DNA from: Epiperipatus broadwayi
Taxonomy: Eukaryota; Onychophora; Udeonychophora; Euonychophora; Peripatidae
Assembly: GCA_028023455.1 (NCBI GenBank)
Contig: JAQFVV010000347.1
Coordinates: 248,001-312,000 of the forward strand
Reading direction: 5' to 3'
Length of the DNA: 64,000 nucleotides
Program-made: the position numbers and the translations under genes
Shown here: one piece after another, positions 22,769 to 35,956 of the stretch
Layout: each line of letters opens with the position of its first letter
How positions within the stretch are numbered: position 1 is the stretch's first letter
Notes under the pieces: model-generated
Told to the model about the DNA's origin: nothing
Databases searched by the model: none
What the model saw: only the letters and a program-made list of their open reading frames with translations

Positions 22769-23681
22769 TTGAATATTGAAGATAAAGTAAAAATTACTTT
22801 AGCTAGGAACTTTAGAAATTATTTGTTTATATTATCATTTGTTACCATGACAACATTTTAACATTCGAATTGCAGTTTATCCTTCCATGATTTTTTTTTA
22901 ACATTCCTACTATGATAAAAAATGACATAGGATTCCATAAACATTATTATTTGATGGTGTCCAACTAATTTTTTATTAAAGTCTATAGTTTATATCAAAT
23001 CCAAAGATTTATTTGTTACCAAATCAATGTTTTAATATACAGATTGCAGCTCCATTCTTCAGCAATATTTTTTTAAAACAATCTCATAATAATAATCAAT
23101 GACATAGGATTCCATGGGCATTATTACTAGATGGTGTTTAACTAATTCCTTTTTATTAAACTCTACAGTTTATACCAAATCCAAAGGTTCTATGGCTTCA
23201 AACAGTTCAGCATAGTATTGTCCATTTCATTTACTCTTGCACACATTAAATGAGGGAAGTTTATGCCATATCCTTTTTAGTAGTCTCTACTCAAAGTGTA
23301 TCATAGCTTAATCAAAATCCACTGAATATTGAAGAAAAATAGGTAAAATAAAGAATATCTTTCTGAAGAAAAGGAAAATATATGTGTTATTTTTTTACTG
23401 AGTTTTTTCCCCACTACCTGGTAACAACAACATTGCATTCCTTAAATTAACTCCTGAAACATTGATTTTTCTTTCTTTTAATTTTAAAAAAATCTATTTT
23501 TTATTATTCTATATAACAATAAAAATATTTCATTTTTATTTTCACTGAAATAAATCATTCATTCACTCTGCATTCACTCTAAATTTGAATTTATTTATTA
23601 AACATAAATGATTAATAATTGTTTTCTTAATTTTATTATCCCATACTAGATAGAGATAATAAATAATGGATGTGCATGTCA
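21998..23681 (-). repeat. 5' LTR of the Ty3/gypsy-type element
   Basis: Second LTR copy, first in transcription order on the minus strand. It differs from the other copy by an ATT/ATC triplet expansion (about 22678-22768) and by a tandem duplication of about 155-180 bp (the block with GACATAGGATTCCAT appears twice, at about 22922 and 23099). Confidence 0.7.
22678..22768. repeat. (ATT)n(ATC)n(ATT)n microsatellite
   Basis: Triplet expansion inside the LTR. The other LTR has only a few ATT units at the same place (about 19715). Confidence 0.9.
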
Positions 23682-25453
23682 TAATATTTATAATCAGTAT
23701 TTCTACACTCCAAAATATGAATATAAATAATGGAGTAAGCTTAATTAAAAAGATGGATATCTGCAAAAAGAACTGTTGCCATTATTCCCCACACTGGCCA
23801 AGTTTGGAACTCCTAGAAGAATATGCATAGAAGTCTCTGTAGAAATTCCATATCCCATATGACATAATAGATACCACTTGTTATAACTGAAATTTGAAGA
23901 TTATCTAAGCTGAATATCAATCGAAGATTACTAGCTTGTCTTGTCTATCTGATAATCAGAAAAAAATCAGTTTCAAAAGCAAGCCTAGATTCTAGTGTAT
24001 ATCCTAAGATATAAAGCATACACATAAAATAATGTAGAAAAGATGCCTAATTTTGAGACAAGTTTATAGTATCCACATATATGTAAAAAAAAATTATACT
24101 GTTCATAGTGACTTATGATAAAGAATGAAAAAAAATAGGTTCTTAATAGCATAAAACTGAAATATATTAAAAAACCAAAAAATAAGTTTCATCTGTTTAT
24201 TTCGTTTTCACTTATTTTCAAAGACGTTCAGATAATTTTGGCTAGATGAAACTGAATTGCAGAAGTTCTAAAAAAAATGTAATAGAAAATAACATAATGA
24301 AGCAACTATTCCAATCAGTGAAGTACATTATTTTTTGTTTTTATGTTTCTTTCAAATTTGACTTTAGATCTAAAAGTGTTTCATTTGATTTTTTAAAAAA
24401 ATCTTAAGTAGTTTTATAACTAGAAACATTTTTTTTATGTCAATGAAAATTCTAAAATATTAAATTACAACCTAGCAGTTATGTAGGAAATTAAAAAAAA
24501 GAATAATATAAAATTAATAATCGAAATATTTTGATATCATTATACATTTCTATCCTAGGTTAATATTTTTTTTTCTACGATAAAAATTAGGTTAATATTT
24601 CATTCATATATGCAAGAATAAATCAGCTTTATATATATTTAAAAAATAAATTAAAAATTAAGAATTGAAATATTTTATTTTTACGTAAGAATACGCTCAT
24701 GTGTGTATGCGCTCATATTATATATATGTTTAACATTTAATTATTTATATATTGTTAAAATAGAATAATATTGGCTTATAGAATTAAGGAAAGTAATAAT
24801 TAGCAACTGGAATATTTTAGGTCACCAAACATGCATGTATGTAACATAGCTCTGACAATTTACAATTTATATATCTAAGAAATTACAATTTAGGCAATGT
24901 TACATTTATTGGTTTATCAATTTCTGGAAATGTTTAATTGTTGGGTGTTATATTGTTGATTAGTATCAGACGTTTAATTTAATTTTCTTTTATTATTATT
25001 AACTATTTCATAAATTTATTAATAATATTTCAAATATTTGATGAGACATTTTATGTCTGTTTATTTTTATTTAGATTTTTTTTGCAATCCAAGAACTTAA
25101 TATAGATAAGAATTTGTGATAAATATGTGTAGACATCTACATAATGTTATTTGAATTATTTCGATGGCATTAAGTAAATGAAATTTCAGCTTTGACGACT
25201 AGAAACTTTACTTATATATTTAATTATGATAATTACTTATTTATTAATGGCTAATACTCTCATTGCTCTAGATGGATCAGCATTGATGATGATCCGCTTT
25301 GATATAATGATTCAGTAGGATTTTATGCATGCTTAGCAGCAATATATTTGCAGCAGAATTAGTGATATTTGCTTTTTATAATATTATGATTTATGATTGA
25401 CATCGGCTCAAAATTGATAATAATTAACATAAGATTTTATAGTATGCTTCTTT
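23682..25453. other. Gene-free AT-rich sequence
   Basis: No supported gene. A weak RT-like stretch on the minus strand near 23760-23990 was considered and not accepted. Confidence 0.45.
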
Positions 25454-25462
25454 TAAACATTT

Positions 25463-25563
25463 TTTTTTAATGTGTCAGAGAATCGGCCGGGAAACAAACC
25501 CACTAACCCGGGACAACTGCTTGTAAGGCCGCTGTGCTGACCATTCGACCACCAACGCTTGAC
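25463..25563 (-). mobile_element. tRNA-like short retroposon, copy 1
   Basis: Minus-strand unit starting GTCAAGCGTTGGTGGTCGAA, with a D-arm/A-box-like TGGTCGAATGGTCAGCA, CTTACAAGCAG in the anticodon-arm position, and a T-arm/B-box-like run TTGTTTCCCGGCCG. It ends GTGTCA... followed by an A-tract on its 3' side (poly-T on the plus strand). Flanking TAAACATTT occurs at 25454-25462 and 25564-25572. The GTCAAGC start and the TGAC-containing end could pair like an acceptor stem. Two more copies are in the window. Confidence 0.7.
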
Positions 25564-25572
25564 TAAACATTT

Positions 25573-27213
25573 ATTTTTGATAATGATTTGCTGATTTTTT
25601 GCTCTTATTGTATCCAGTTACAATAATTGCTACTTATTATTTTTATGTCTTCTTTATTATCTAAATCCATTTTATATTAATAATATATATATATAATACT
25701 GTAACTTCATATTTAAAATGTTAATGTAAATTAATAATGAGAAGATGGCAATCAATGATACTTTGCCATCAATGTTAGCCTAATGTTATTACTTAGTTGT
25801 AGGACTTATTATTCAGTTATTTTTATGTATCTTGATCAGAATACTTCTTACGTATTACACGTATATAACATATAGGTGTACTATATATATACAAATAAAA
25901 CAGAAAATCAGTAGATTTGTGAAAAAATCTTAGTTGTGCAGTTTATATATATATAGTAGGAATTTAAAAAGTACAACGTAATTACAATTATACAGAAGTA
26001 TTATTTATGATTATTATCCGTTTTACTTTACCAGGGTTTTATGATTGAAAACTAACTTATCTTTAAAGATTAAGAAATCGTTTAAATTTAAAATCTAAAA
26101 TATGTATTCGTGTATGCAGTTTTCTTTTTTTTTTTTGTACCGGTTAGTGAAATGTAAATTAAGTTTTAGCAGTTCGGATCTTTGCGATTGTTGTCGGGAT
26201 TTCCCCCTCAAGGTTCCATTGTTTTTAAAGCTTCTTAAAAAATATATATCTAATAAACATTTTTATGACTTTTAAAAAAATGTATTTATTCTATTAAAGC
26301 ATTATAATTTATGCTAATTTAATCTTTTTTTAATATGGCTTTATTTAAAATAATTTAAAATAAAATCTTTTGAATATTTTAATCTTAAAATAAATATTAA
26401 CATAAGAATCGTAGGTTTAACTATAGGTGTGTTTTAAAACAACATTTTGTTTTTAGACTATTCAAATTACATTACGAATTTTTGTTTCCAGTGAATATAT
26501 TAAAAATTAACAAAATAATACATTCAATTATAAAAAACTAAAAATCTTAAATAATTTAATTGAAAAAAAAAAAAAAACTTAAATGTAATTTTTTATTTAT
26601 TTTTTGTTCTGGAGACCACGCGACGCTTGAGCATTAAAGTGGTTAGGCGATTAATTATGCGGTATTAAATAATAATTTCGGATGTATAGATAATAATTAA
26701 AAAAAATCAATCTAGGCGATTAATTATGCGGTATTAAATAATAACTTGAATAAAAAAAATCAATCATTTATTTTATATGGTATTTTATGTACAGTATATG
26801 CATTTGGTTTTGAGTTTAGTAAATATGAAAACTTTTAATTGTCCAAGACGTTAGAATAACATCTTTAAACTTAAACTGCCAGTTATAATGATTGAATCAA
26901 AATATTTTTTCTACTTTACACAATTTCATATTCTTCTCAATTTATTTTAAATATATGCAGAGTTTGAAAATTTTATACTACATCTTATATACAGTACATT
27001 AAAAAATGATCTTACTTTCGAGATAAATAAAAGTAAATTTTAGTTTTAATTCATATTCATTCTTACAGCATTCCGCATTAGAAGCAATTCATTATTTATT
27101 CAATAAATTACTGAAATAAATAAGTTTTTGTTACTTCTAATATAACATTGAAAGTAAATAGTGAAAGTTATCTGAGGCTTGTTTTTCTTCACTATTATAT
27201 AATATATAAAGAT
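25573..27213. other. Gene-free AT-rich sequence with a short CpG-bearing part
   Basis: No gene recognised. CpG is relatively frequent at about 26140-26210 and 26610-26720. A sequence of about 35 bp including AGGCGATTAATTATGCGGTATTAAATAATAA is repeated at about 26645 and 26714. Confidence 0.45.
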
Positions 27214-27306
27214 GTCAAGCGTTGGTGACCGAATGGTCAGCACAGCTGCCTTACAAGCAGAAGTCCCGGGTTCGCGGGCATCGCTTCCCGGCCGATGCTT
27301 TGACAC
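27214..27306 (+). mobile_element. tRNA-like short retroposon, copy 2
   Basis: Plus-strand copy beginning GTCAAGCGTTGGTGACCGAA, with CTGCCTTACAAGCAGAAG in the anticodon-arm position (loop CTTACAA, which would read UAC, valine-like), GGGTTCGCGGG, CTTCCCGGCCG, and an end reading GCTTTGACAC. An A/T-rich tail follows. It is too long and too irregular in the T-arm for a functional tRNA and is best read as tRNA-derived. Confidence 0.7.
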
Positions 27307-27671
27307 GTGAAAATATATATATATATGAGATTTTTACTTTATTAATGAGCAGCTAATTCCTAAGACAAGTACTATTTAAGTACTAAAACAGTTTACCAAT
27401 TTTATTGAATTTACCAAATTAATGTTTGGTTTTCTTTTTTTATATATGGAAAACGGTCTGAAAAAAATTATATACAAAAAATTTTAACTTTTAGAGCCAT
27501 ATTTTTTTCTTTATCTGTTTTATGTGTGTGTGTTAGCAAAAATATAAAGTATAATCCTTACACGCACTATGTTTGTTACAAAACAACTAGCATCTGGAAT
27601 GAATTAATAAATATTAGTTCACATTTTGTTTACAGATTTATTTATTTGCAATACGTATTGTTTCCTAAAAT

Positions 27672-27711
<40 letters not shown>

Positions 27712-30059
27712 GTACCCTCACTTCCAGAAATATAATATAACTTAAAATATGACTAGCTCAATTAAATTGTTATGCTCGACTAAAATATGTATAACTATTA
27801 TTAATATATTTTTATAATATTATATCTTATCAGATTTAGTACAACTAACAGAAAATTAATATAGTTCAATATCATGCACTAACTAAATAAGTATTTATTA
27901 AATCATGAGACTATGAAGTGAAGTTACAAGTGGTAATATGAATTTACATTGAGCCTATGTCTTCTAAGACATTATCTCAATGGCATAAGAATACTATTAC
28001 CTCTTTATTATCTCACTAATACATCTATAGCACTCCTATGTCTTTTATAAAAAATTAACTAACTTCAATAATAGTAATAAATAAATCTCAATCTTTTATC
28101 AAAGAAATATAACTAAATAATCTCAGGTTCTTTTAATTATCTTAAAGTAATAATACTTCTTGCAGATAGGCATGATAAGGGATTTAATATCAGACCTAAC
28201 TACACCTAACCTATAATAATAATAAATAACTAAATAACAATTTCCAATGTATAAGTTAACCTTATCTATTTTATTATACTACTAATCATTAAGAAAACAA
28301 GTAAATCATCTACATGTCTTTCATCTTCATATAGTATCTTAATTGAGAATATAATAAAATCTTATAATTTAATAATATGTGGCAATAAATAATATTATAC
28401 TCTTATATGGTTCGTTATAATTACCTTGTAACCATTATAATATAATATGTTAATGTCAATGAATTTCTATAAATTATATTAAGAAAATACCGTATTTTTT
28501 TTTAAAAATAATAATAATTTAATTCATATTGTGCAAATATTATGTTTTATTCAAATTATCTGTTGTCAAATGCTGTGGTGCAAAATAATGAATTCGACAC
28601 ACTTTTAAAACAACTTAAACAAATTTATTTACATCAACTTTAATAAACAACTTATATACATTATTTACATTATAAGTGGAAAATCAAGAAAATAAAAATA
28701 AGAAAAATAATAATAATACAAGATTCTTACATTGTTGTTATTTCTATAATCCAAAATAAATAATCCATACATTTCTTAAAATGTTTTATCAGTAACATTT
28801 AATTGAGTTTATGAACTTATATTTTATTAGATATCATTTATAATCACTTAGTACAATAGAAGGCTTTTATGTAAAATATCACTTATGTAGCACGTATAAA
28901 ATAAACAAACTTTAACAATTAAAAAAAAAAAAATGCTACTCCATTTAAGTATTATAGATATTTCTATTATAATGTAACTATTATGTATTACATTTATTAT
29001 TAGCATTAACTAAAGATCAACTAATGTATAGATTGATATAACTTTGTAATATTATGTGACTTTTATTGATTACATAATTATTTACTTCACTCTAATGTAA
29101 TTTCATAATATATGTCTTACCAAAATATGCAATACATATATGTTCTTTTCTTAAAATAATATTTTTAAAATTATTCAACAATTTTGTAAAAACGAAAATT
29201 TTTATTTATAAATTACCAATTTTTATAAAGTTATTATATTAAAATAAAATTCTATGATTCTTTTCCATTTAAACTATTATTCTTCTCTACTTGTTATTCC
29301 TATTCCCTCTTAATAAAACCCTATCTTCAAATATCATTCTAATCTTATTTAACTTCAGTATCAGCTTACCAATTTTTTAAAAAAATGACTATCCAAACTC
29401 TATTATATCTCATCATCTATATCTGATAAACCCTTCAAACAAAATATAACTTTCTATATAAAATTAATTTAACTTGTCTAATAAAAATAAAAAATATAGA
29501 TATATTTTTTTAATTTTTACTAACTTGGAAATAAATATAAATGACTCATACTAATATAATAAATCAAATTCCTAATTTTGTAACAGAAACATTAAAGTTT
29601 ATTCACGAAAGAATCATATAATTATTTCTGGATAACTCTTATTACGTTGTAATAAATTTATATTATAGAATAAAGTATGCATATTAAAATAAAACTATTA
29701 TTGATGCTATTATGCATGTATGTTCTTTAAATATTTATACATTCACTCAACAATCAAATAATATTTGGTTTATCTAAAGAAAAAAAACAAAGCAAAATAC
29801 ATTAAATTATTAATATCATATAATTATTACCACAAATGATACTCCAATTTATAATCAGCCAAACGATGTCCTCCAGGATTATAGTTTTACAAAATAATAT
29901 CACATTTATACTCAACAATTATTCTTAAAATATTACGTGTTGTAAAATTTTATAAAAAATAAACTTTATAAAATTAAGTGTTATATTATTATGTAGTCAC
30001 TTTTAAAATGTACCTCTCTTATCTCTAATAGATCAATAAATAATTAAATATCTATGTTA
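27307..30059. other. Gene-free AT-rich sequence
   Basis: No gene or recognisable repeat apart from a CA/TA microsatellite at about 27671-27711. Confidence 0.5.
27671..27711. repeat. (CA)n(TA)n microsatellite
   Basis: CA dinucleotides followed directly by TA dinucleotides. Confidence 0.95.
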
Positions 30060-31140
30060 GTTAAGAAAACAAAATATGTTACATAAAATCCAACGGTGTC
30101 TTCTTTCCACCCACAATTGTTCTTTTTTTCCTAGGCACAACATTTTACCAACATCACTTCCTTTTTCCGGTACATCACGTGTTTAAACAGTTTTTATGAA
30201 ATAAATGGAAAACGTTTTTTTTTTAAAAAAAAAATAAGATAAAATAAGTTCCACCATAAAGAAACAAAATAATAATTAAAACAGTTTATAGGATCCGGAT
30301 TTATTTAAAAGTTATTATCTTCCTAGGATTAATTAATAGTTAAATGTTTAATTTAAGTTTTTTATAAAATTGACTTGGATATCCTCGTATACTTCTGTGC
30401 GCATTTCTTTAAATATTCAGCAAAACATTTTTTTAAAATTTTCTATATAACCAGCATATAGAATTTAAATATTATAACGTTTTTTATAGGTATTTATTTA
30501 TCAATTAAATCTCCGAATTATCAGTTTTTTTTTAATAATCTATCAACCTCTAGTCTTTTAAATAACAAAGACTTAATAAGGTAAGTATTTCTGCAATTAC
30601 TATTAACTTCCATATCTTTACCAAAAGATATATTAAAATATATAATTTAAAAATACTTTCTTCATAAAGAAGTATTTATCTTTCTTTAAAATATTTCTTT
30701 ATAAAAATTAATTATAATCAACTTTTAAATTCATATAATGTCCAATATATTATTTTTATCCAACTAGTAATTCTCTTAGTTAATCCAGCGTTCACTATAT
30801 TTTTAATATAAGGTTTCCAACACATTTTATCATTATACGATATTTTCATGATTATTTGATAGTAAAATTGAGCCTTGATAGAGACGATCAATAGGGAACT
30901 ATAAATAAATTAGCACTGCATATTAAACGATAAACTTTTATAAAATTATTTAAAACTACTCTCTTATAAATTAAAAAACTATTACGAGAGCGTCTATAAT
31001 TTTTTACTTAGCTATATTTAATAGCTCACTTCACTTAAAAGAAATTACAATCACCCCCCTGAACAATTGAACCTCCGTTTTTATACCGGAATAAATTACC
31101 CACTTGATTGGTAAATTAAACAATCACCTTGCTAGCCTAT
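30060..31140. other. Gene-free region with relatively frequent CpG
   Basis: No ORF. CpG words appear at about 30090, 30170-30180, 30210, 30295, 30385-30400, 30790-30890, 30985-30995 and 31075-31090, denser than the flanks. It resembles the 12.3-14.7 kb region, but weaker. Confidence 0.35.
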
Positions 31141-32787
31141 TTACATATCTTACCAACAATACAAAATTAAAAATAAATAATGACTTATTTAATATTTATT
31201 ATTTATTACATTATTTAATTCTTAAATTAATTTTATCATTTATTTAAATCCATTAAACATTTTTTTTTTTAAAATATGTTTTACTTTATTTCACTTTTAA
31301 CTTTTATAAGACTATTTTTCTAAACAAACTAAGTCTATTTTTATTCATTATATTTTTTAAACAGTATTTTAAAAATCAGTTTTAATATTTCACACTAATT
31401 ATTTTTTTATTTTTATCTCGTGATAGCCAATATAATATTTATAAATTTTATACTAGAATTTTAAAACAGTTTTGTAACTTTACTAGAAAAACTTACAAGC
31501 ATATGTGTGCATATGTCTATCTGTCACCTGACTTACAACACAGATATAAACGCTTGTAATATCTAAAAATAAACTAACAATTCGATTTTATAAAATAAAT
31601 ATTTTTAAAAACAAATAATATACTATAACAACTTTAAAATAATAATTCGATATTATAAAATCAAATATTAATCTTCTATTATATACTTTTAATAACAAAA
31701 TATTTATATTCACTTACTAAATATTAATCTTTATCAACAATAAATATATATGCATTTAATTTTAACTTGTCTTTTTTAAAACTTTTAGCTTTAAACATTT
31801 ATTTACAAAACTTATTAATGCAGTATTGATCATGGCCAGTTTTCCCAACCATATAATATTATCATTTTTTCACTGAAACGTCTCTCCCAAATATTAGCAC
31901 AATTTCACATATCAAATATTCATAATTTACTTTGATTAAACTTTTGAAAGATTATTAGAAATAAAATCAACATCATATAGCTATAATATATCTTAAATTT
32001 AAAATTTTTAACAAATTGATATAACAATTTATGGAGACCCATACAAAAGGGCACAATATATATATTGTAGCTATAACAAATCCGTTACAGTTCCAATTGA
32101 TTATACTACAACACTGCAGAAAAAAAAATGTTTAATTAAAAACTCATGTAAACTGACTAGTAAATATAAAAACTTCGATTTACATATGTGCGTGCATATA
32201 TGTGACACTTGAGAAATAAAAGTGTAAACTGACTAAAGGTTAAAAAAAATTAATTCATACATATTATTAAAGATTATTAAATATTAGTTTGTAATATGTG
32301 GAAAGCAAGGGAATAATAGTAATACTATAAAGGAAGAAGGAAAAATGCTTTTGATATATGAAAGAATATGAATTGTTTAGTTTTCCTTTCAAATGGAAAT
32401 TTTAATTAAACATCTTGTCCATTTTATAGAATATTTGATGGTGACTGAAAATAACATTAAAATTTTGGAATCTTATATCTATATAATCCCTAAATGTTAT
32501 TCTGATATTCAAGTTAAATATTTTTTGTTAGAGAGTGTATTTGTCAAAGTAAAAAGTAATTATTTGTTCAGCCATTAATAAACCATAATCGTTTTTTTTT
32601 ACAAAGCATTTTATGCAAAGCAAGTAACTTATTAAAGCAACCAATTAAAAAAAATGAAGGCCTTTCCATAGAGTAGGTACATTTCTGGATTCTAAGAAAG
32701 TATGGTATTGGAATAAAACATTTTCAAGGACAAAATACTTTGGAAAAAATGTGCTCTTGATCATAGTACAGAACTGAATATGTATAG
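31141..32787. other. Gene-free AT-rich sequence
   Basis: Very AT-rich. No supported feature. Confidence 0.5.
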
Positions 32788-32798
32788 TATTAAATCAC

Positions 32799-33145
32799 TA
32801 AGCATCACATGATCACTATCTCTTATACTAGCAAAACTTTCCATACAGTAGTGCCACCCTTTGCCAACCAGAATAATCAATGGATGCCAGAAGGCTTGTG
32901 CATAAAATCCCTATCTAGTGCCTACTCATCCAATATCCCCAGACTAGTTTCTGGCTTGTGGCCTTCGTCAGTGAGAAGCTTTGGATCTGAGAGCCCTGCA
33001 CCTAAATCTAGGTGCAGAAACTCTGGGAATATTGTATGAGTAGGTACTAGGTAGGAATTTTATGCACAAGCCTTCTGGAATCCATTGATTATTCTGGTTG
33101 GCACAGGGTGGCATTACTATATGGAGAGAGTTTTGCCTTGTTTCA
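32799..33145. mobile_element. Family A head-to-head insertion with target duplication
   Basis: About 350 bp flanked by TATTAAATCAC at 32788-32798 and 33146-33156. The left arm is family A on the minus strand with a well-preserved hammerhead. The right arm, from about 33018, is the plus strand starting inside the ribozyme (GAAACTCTGGGAATATTG) and ending at GAGTTTTGCCTTGTTTCA. Element ends match those of the other family A insertions. Confidence 0.8.
32928..32986 (-). ncRNA. Type-I hammerhead ribozyme, family A, best copy
   Basis: Minus strand: CTGACGA is 32971-32965 and GAAA is 32951-32948. Stem II GGC/GCC (32963-32961, 32955-32953) closes a CACAA loop, with A-A at the position next to the core. 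Inner stem I TTCTCA (32977-32972) pairs with TGGGGA (32941-32936), including two G-U pairs. Outer stem I ATCC (32986-32983) pairs with GGAT (32931-32928). Stem III ACTAGT (32948-32943) is a perfect palindrome and C17 is 32942. Every catalytic base is present, with N7 = C, which is permitted. Confidence 0.7.
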
Positions 33146-33156
33146 TATTAAATCAC

Positions 33157-34600
33157 AAACAAAATATTACAGTATATAAATTCATGTTTGAAATGTGATA
33201 TTTTGTGTGTGGGGGGGGGGTGATGCTATAGTACCATATTTACTTTAGTTTTGTGTTGTCTGATATCATATAATTCACAGCCCTATAGTAATGCTATGCA
33301 TGATTGAAATTTATTAAAGCAGTTAATTAGTTACAACAGCCATTTCATAGACCAGATACTCATGCTGGTTGATATTTTAGAAGTTATAATTAAAAATTTT
33401 AAATCCAGCAATGAATGTTTCTGCTGCTTTCTAAGATATGAAATGTAAATGTAGAGAGAAGAGAACCTCCCCTCCTTTTATTTTTAAAACATGTTTTAAA
33501 GAGAATAATGAGGATGTTTTTTCAAAAAAGTGTATTGTAATGATACAAAGGTCATATTTTCCCTCGCTGGTGACATATACATTGTTTGAAAAATATGTTG
33601 TTGGAATAACATCAAATAAGTCTGAAATAAGAAACTAGAGACTATCATCATAATTCTAAAAGCCCAGCAGTTTATTCCATATTGCTTTGCAATCTACTAT
33701 TGACGCTGTGTTGCCATGATCTATGCTGAAGAGAGAAACAACTGCTGATTGATACTTTTATTCCATGGTAAACCATATTTTCCTGACTGTTTTTAAATTA
33801 TTTTTCAATACTCCGGGTACAACATTCAATATGATGAATTTATTTACAAGAAATCCATTTACTAAGTATATTTAGATAACCAAAAACCACATCAGTCAAA
33901 ACAAACTGGAAAATGCAGTCGAATCCAGAAATTAGTGCTGAAGTTTGAAAAATCAGCTTGTGCAACACCTCTATAATACCATGTAGGAAAAAATGGATAG
34001 TGTCATATAAATTACTCAAGACATCCAGATAATATACCTCATATAACATCTCCAGTGCTGCTGTATTGTCTCTCTAACATCACCAGGGTTCAAAGAAGAG
34101 ACCATCATCACAAAAACTAAAGAAGACAGTAAAACATTAAAAAATGGTACCTGATAAAAACATGATTAGTAACTGTTTTTATATTTAACCTGGTAAGGTT
34201 TTATCATTATAAATACTATATAAAACCTTAAACTTAAACTTAGCTTAAACTTAAAATATCTTTTGTTACTACAAAATTTAATATTTTTTGTGCAAGTGTT
34301 GATAATTACAAGTATATTAGCAATATCTTTTATTTATTTATTATTAACAAAATGTTAAATTTTTTTTTATTAATCCATTTAGACTGCGTTTGCAAACTCA
34401 ACCCAAATATGAGCTTTTTTTGTACATATTTTCTAGTTAATATCCACAGCCCCGAAAAATCATGCAATTCATTGGGATACATGCTGAGATGATGGAAATA
34501 ATTGATGATGATCGTTGCTTTAAAATTTTTCCTAGAGTAAACTTTATTTTTAGAAGATTTGATTTTTTTTTAATGAAATTGAAAAACAGATAAAATATAA
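33157..34600. other. Gene-free AT-rich sequence
   Basis: No gene recognised. A poly-G run of about 10 bases lies at about 33211-33221. Confidence 0.45.
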
Positions 34601-34604
34601 TTGG

Positions 34605-34680
34605 GAAGAATCACCATACATCACATGATTATACTGGCTTGCACAGAATGGCAACTGTATGGAGAGTTTTGTCTCTATGT
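34605..34680 (+). repeat. Family A terminal fragment
   Basis: Short piece with CATCACATGATTATACTGGCTTGCACAGA and ATGGCAACTGTATGGAGAGTTTTG, matching the family A end region. It contains no ribozyme. Confidence 0.55.
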
Positions 34681-34895
34681 AAAATTATAAATCATCAACA
34701 TTACATTGGTTAATATTATATATTTGAATTAAAATTTTTATTGAATTTTTCAACTTATTGTTTATTTAAACCAAAGTTTACAGTACACATCTTGAAGATC
34801 TCATTATATATGAGTGTGTACATCTTTGATTATATATATTCCAGATTCAAACTCATCTGTTATAAAACCTCATACTATGAAAAATATATCATTAC

Positions 34896-34936
<41 letters not shown>

Positions 34937-35713
34937 ACCTGTTGGCTACATAGCTGCACTAAAAATAATTAGATAATTGGCAATATATTCCTCAGGTTTA
35001 AATATAGAATTATTTAATTAATGGGGGAAATAATATTTAATTTTTCCTTGAATATTTTGTATAATAATAATAATGGATCTTCAATTAACTACATATTTTA
35101 CTTCCCAGAATGATAGTATGGGAGTTCTTAAACATTAAACTTGTTATATAATAATATGATTGTAATATGTAAATATTTTAAGAATTGTAAATGATTGTAG
35201 AGGGGAGAAAAAATTGTGAAAGAATGTAAACAAAGTGTTTTTACTCTCTGTTTCTTCAGCAAATATAATTAATTAGTAGTTTTAATTTAAACTATGAAAA
35301 TGTACTAAGAGAAAATAATTTTTCATTTTTTGTAAATTATTTGCAGATATTAATTTTAATCTTAAAAGAGAGGTATAGTTTTATGTTTCAGAGTATTTTT
35401 TTAAAAAAAAAAAACAAAGTAGGATTTTAAGGCCCTGGTAAATTTTATTTCTAATTAGAATTGTTGTTTTTATTTTCTCTTTATGTCTTTTCATTATAAA
35501 AAATCAAATGAATGTAATTAATTGATTATCTTGTTTTTCTTTTTACAAAAAAAAAATTAATTAGAAAGTAATGTAAAGAATTTTATTATGCTAATTAAAA
35601 TTCTTGACTTGTTTTTAAATGTGTATGATTAAGGAGAAAAATATCTGAACAATTGAATTTATAAAAATTTATCTAATTGGTTATAAAAACTATCATGTAT
35701 GTGACAGATTGTT
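34681..35713. other. Gene-free AT-rich sequence
   Basis: No supported gene. An (AC)n(AT)n microsatellite is at about 34893-34936. Confidence 0.5.
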
Positions 35714-35956
35714 TTGGCTTGTAGACATGATTGTTCTAATAAAAATAATGGGGATATGAATGTCAGAAAACCCAAGTGTCTGGTAAGAAGGAATATTCCT
35801 AACTTATCTGTTAAAGAGAGAGCATCAAACCTTAATCCAGTTGATAAAGAAAAAAGCAGAAGTCTTCACCAAGCTGTTGACATCAGAAATCTTAACAAAG
35901 CTATTGCAAAGAATGATAGAAGTTTTAATCAAGATTTTAGCATATTACGTGTTTAG
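35714..35956 (+). CDS. Unrecognised small open frame
   Basis: An 80-codon frame from an ATG to TAG, with Lys/Asn/Arg-rich composition (KNNGDMNVRKPKCLVRRN, then KERASNLNPVDKEKSRSL). It is less hydrophobic than the chance frames around it. TGTGACAG just upstream and CTGGTAAGAAG inside look like splice-site words, so part of it could be an exon. I recognise no domain and have no second copy to compare. It may equally be chance. Confidence 0.15.
   Translation: MACRHDCSNKNNGDMNVRKPKCLVRRNIPNLSVKERASNLNPVDKEKSRSLHQAVDIRNLNKAIAKNDRSFNQDFSILRV

Larger units (their letters stand above)
18857..23681 (-). mobile_element. Internally deleted Ty3/gypsy-type LTR retrotransposon
   Basis: Two direct copies of a segment of about 1.6-1.7 kb (about 18857-20465 and 21998-23681) bracket a 1.5-kb interior. 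Both copies start with TGT on the plus strand and end near GCATGT. On the minus strand the interior begins with a sequence resembling a tRNA-Lys primer-binding site next to the first LTR, carries an integrase remnant, and ends with a purine-rich run (AAGAATGGGAATA) just before the second LTR. That is the order expected of an LTR element read on the minus strand. gag, protease, RT and RNase H are missing. The LTRs differ by many substitutions and indels, so insertion is old. No convincing short target duplication was found. Confidence 0.75.

Noticed and set aside
23763-23990. Minus-strand stretch resembling a gypsy RT block (YYVIWDM...LQRLL)
   Set aside because: Too short, the block is out of register, and the segment lies outside the LTR pair at 18857-23681; chance cannot be excluded.
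27214-27306. A functional tRNA-Val gene
   Set aside because: Over-long, irregular T-arm region, and two more copies with A-tails indicate a retroposon.
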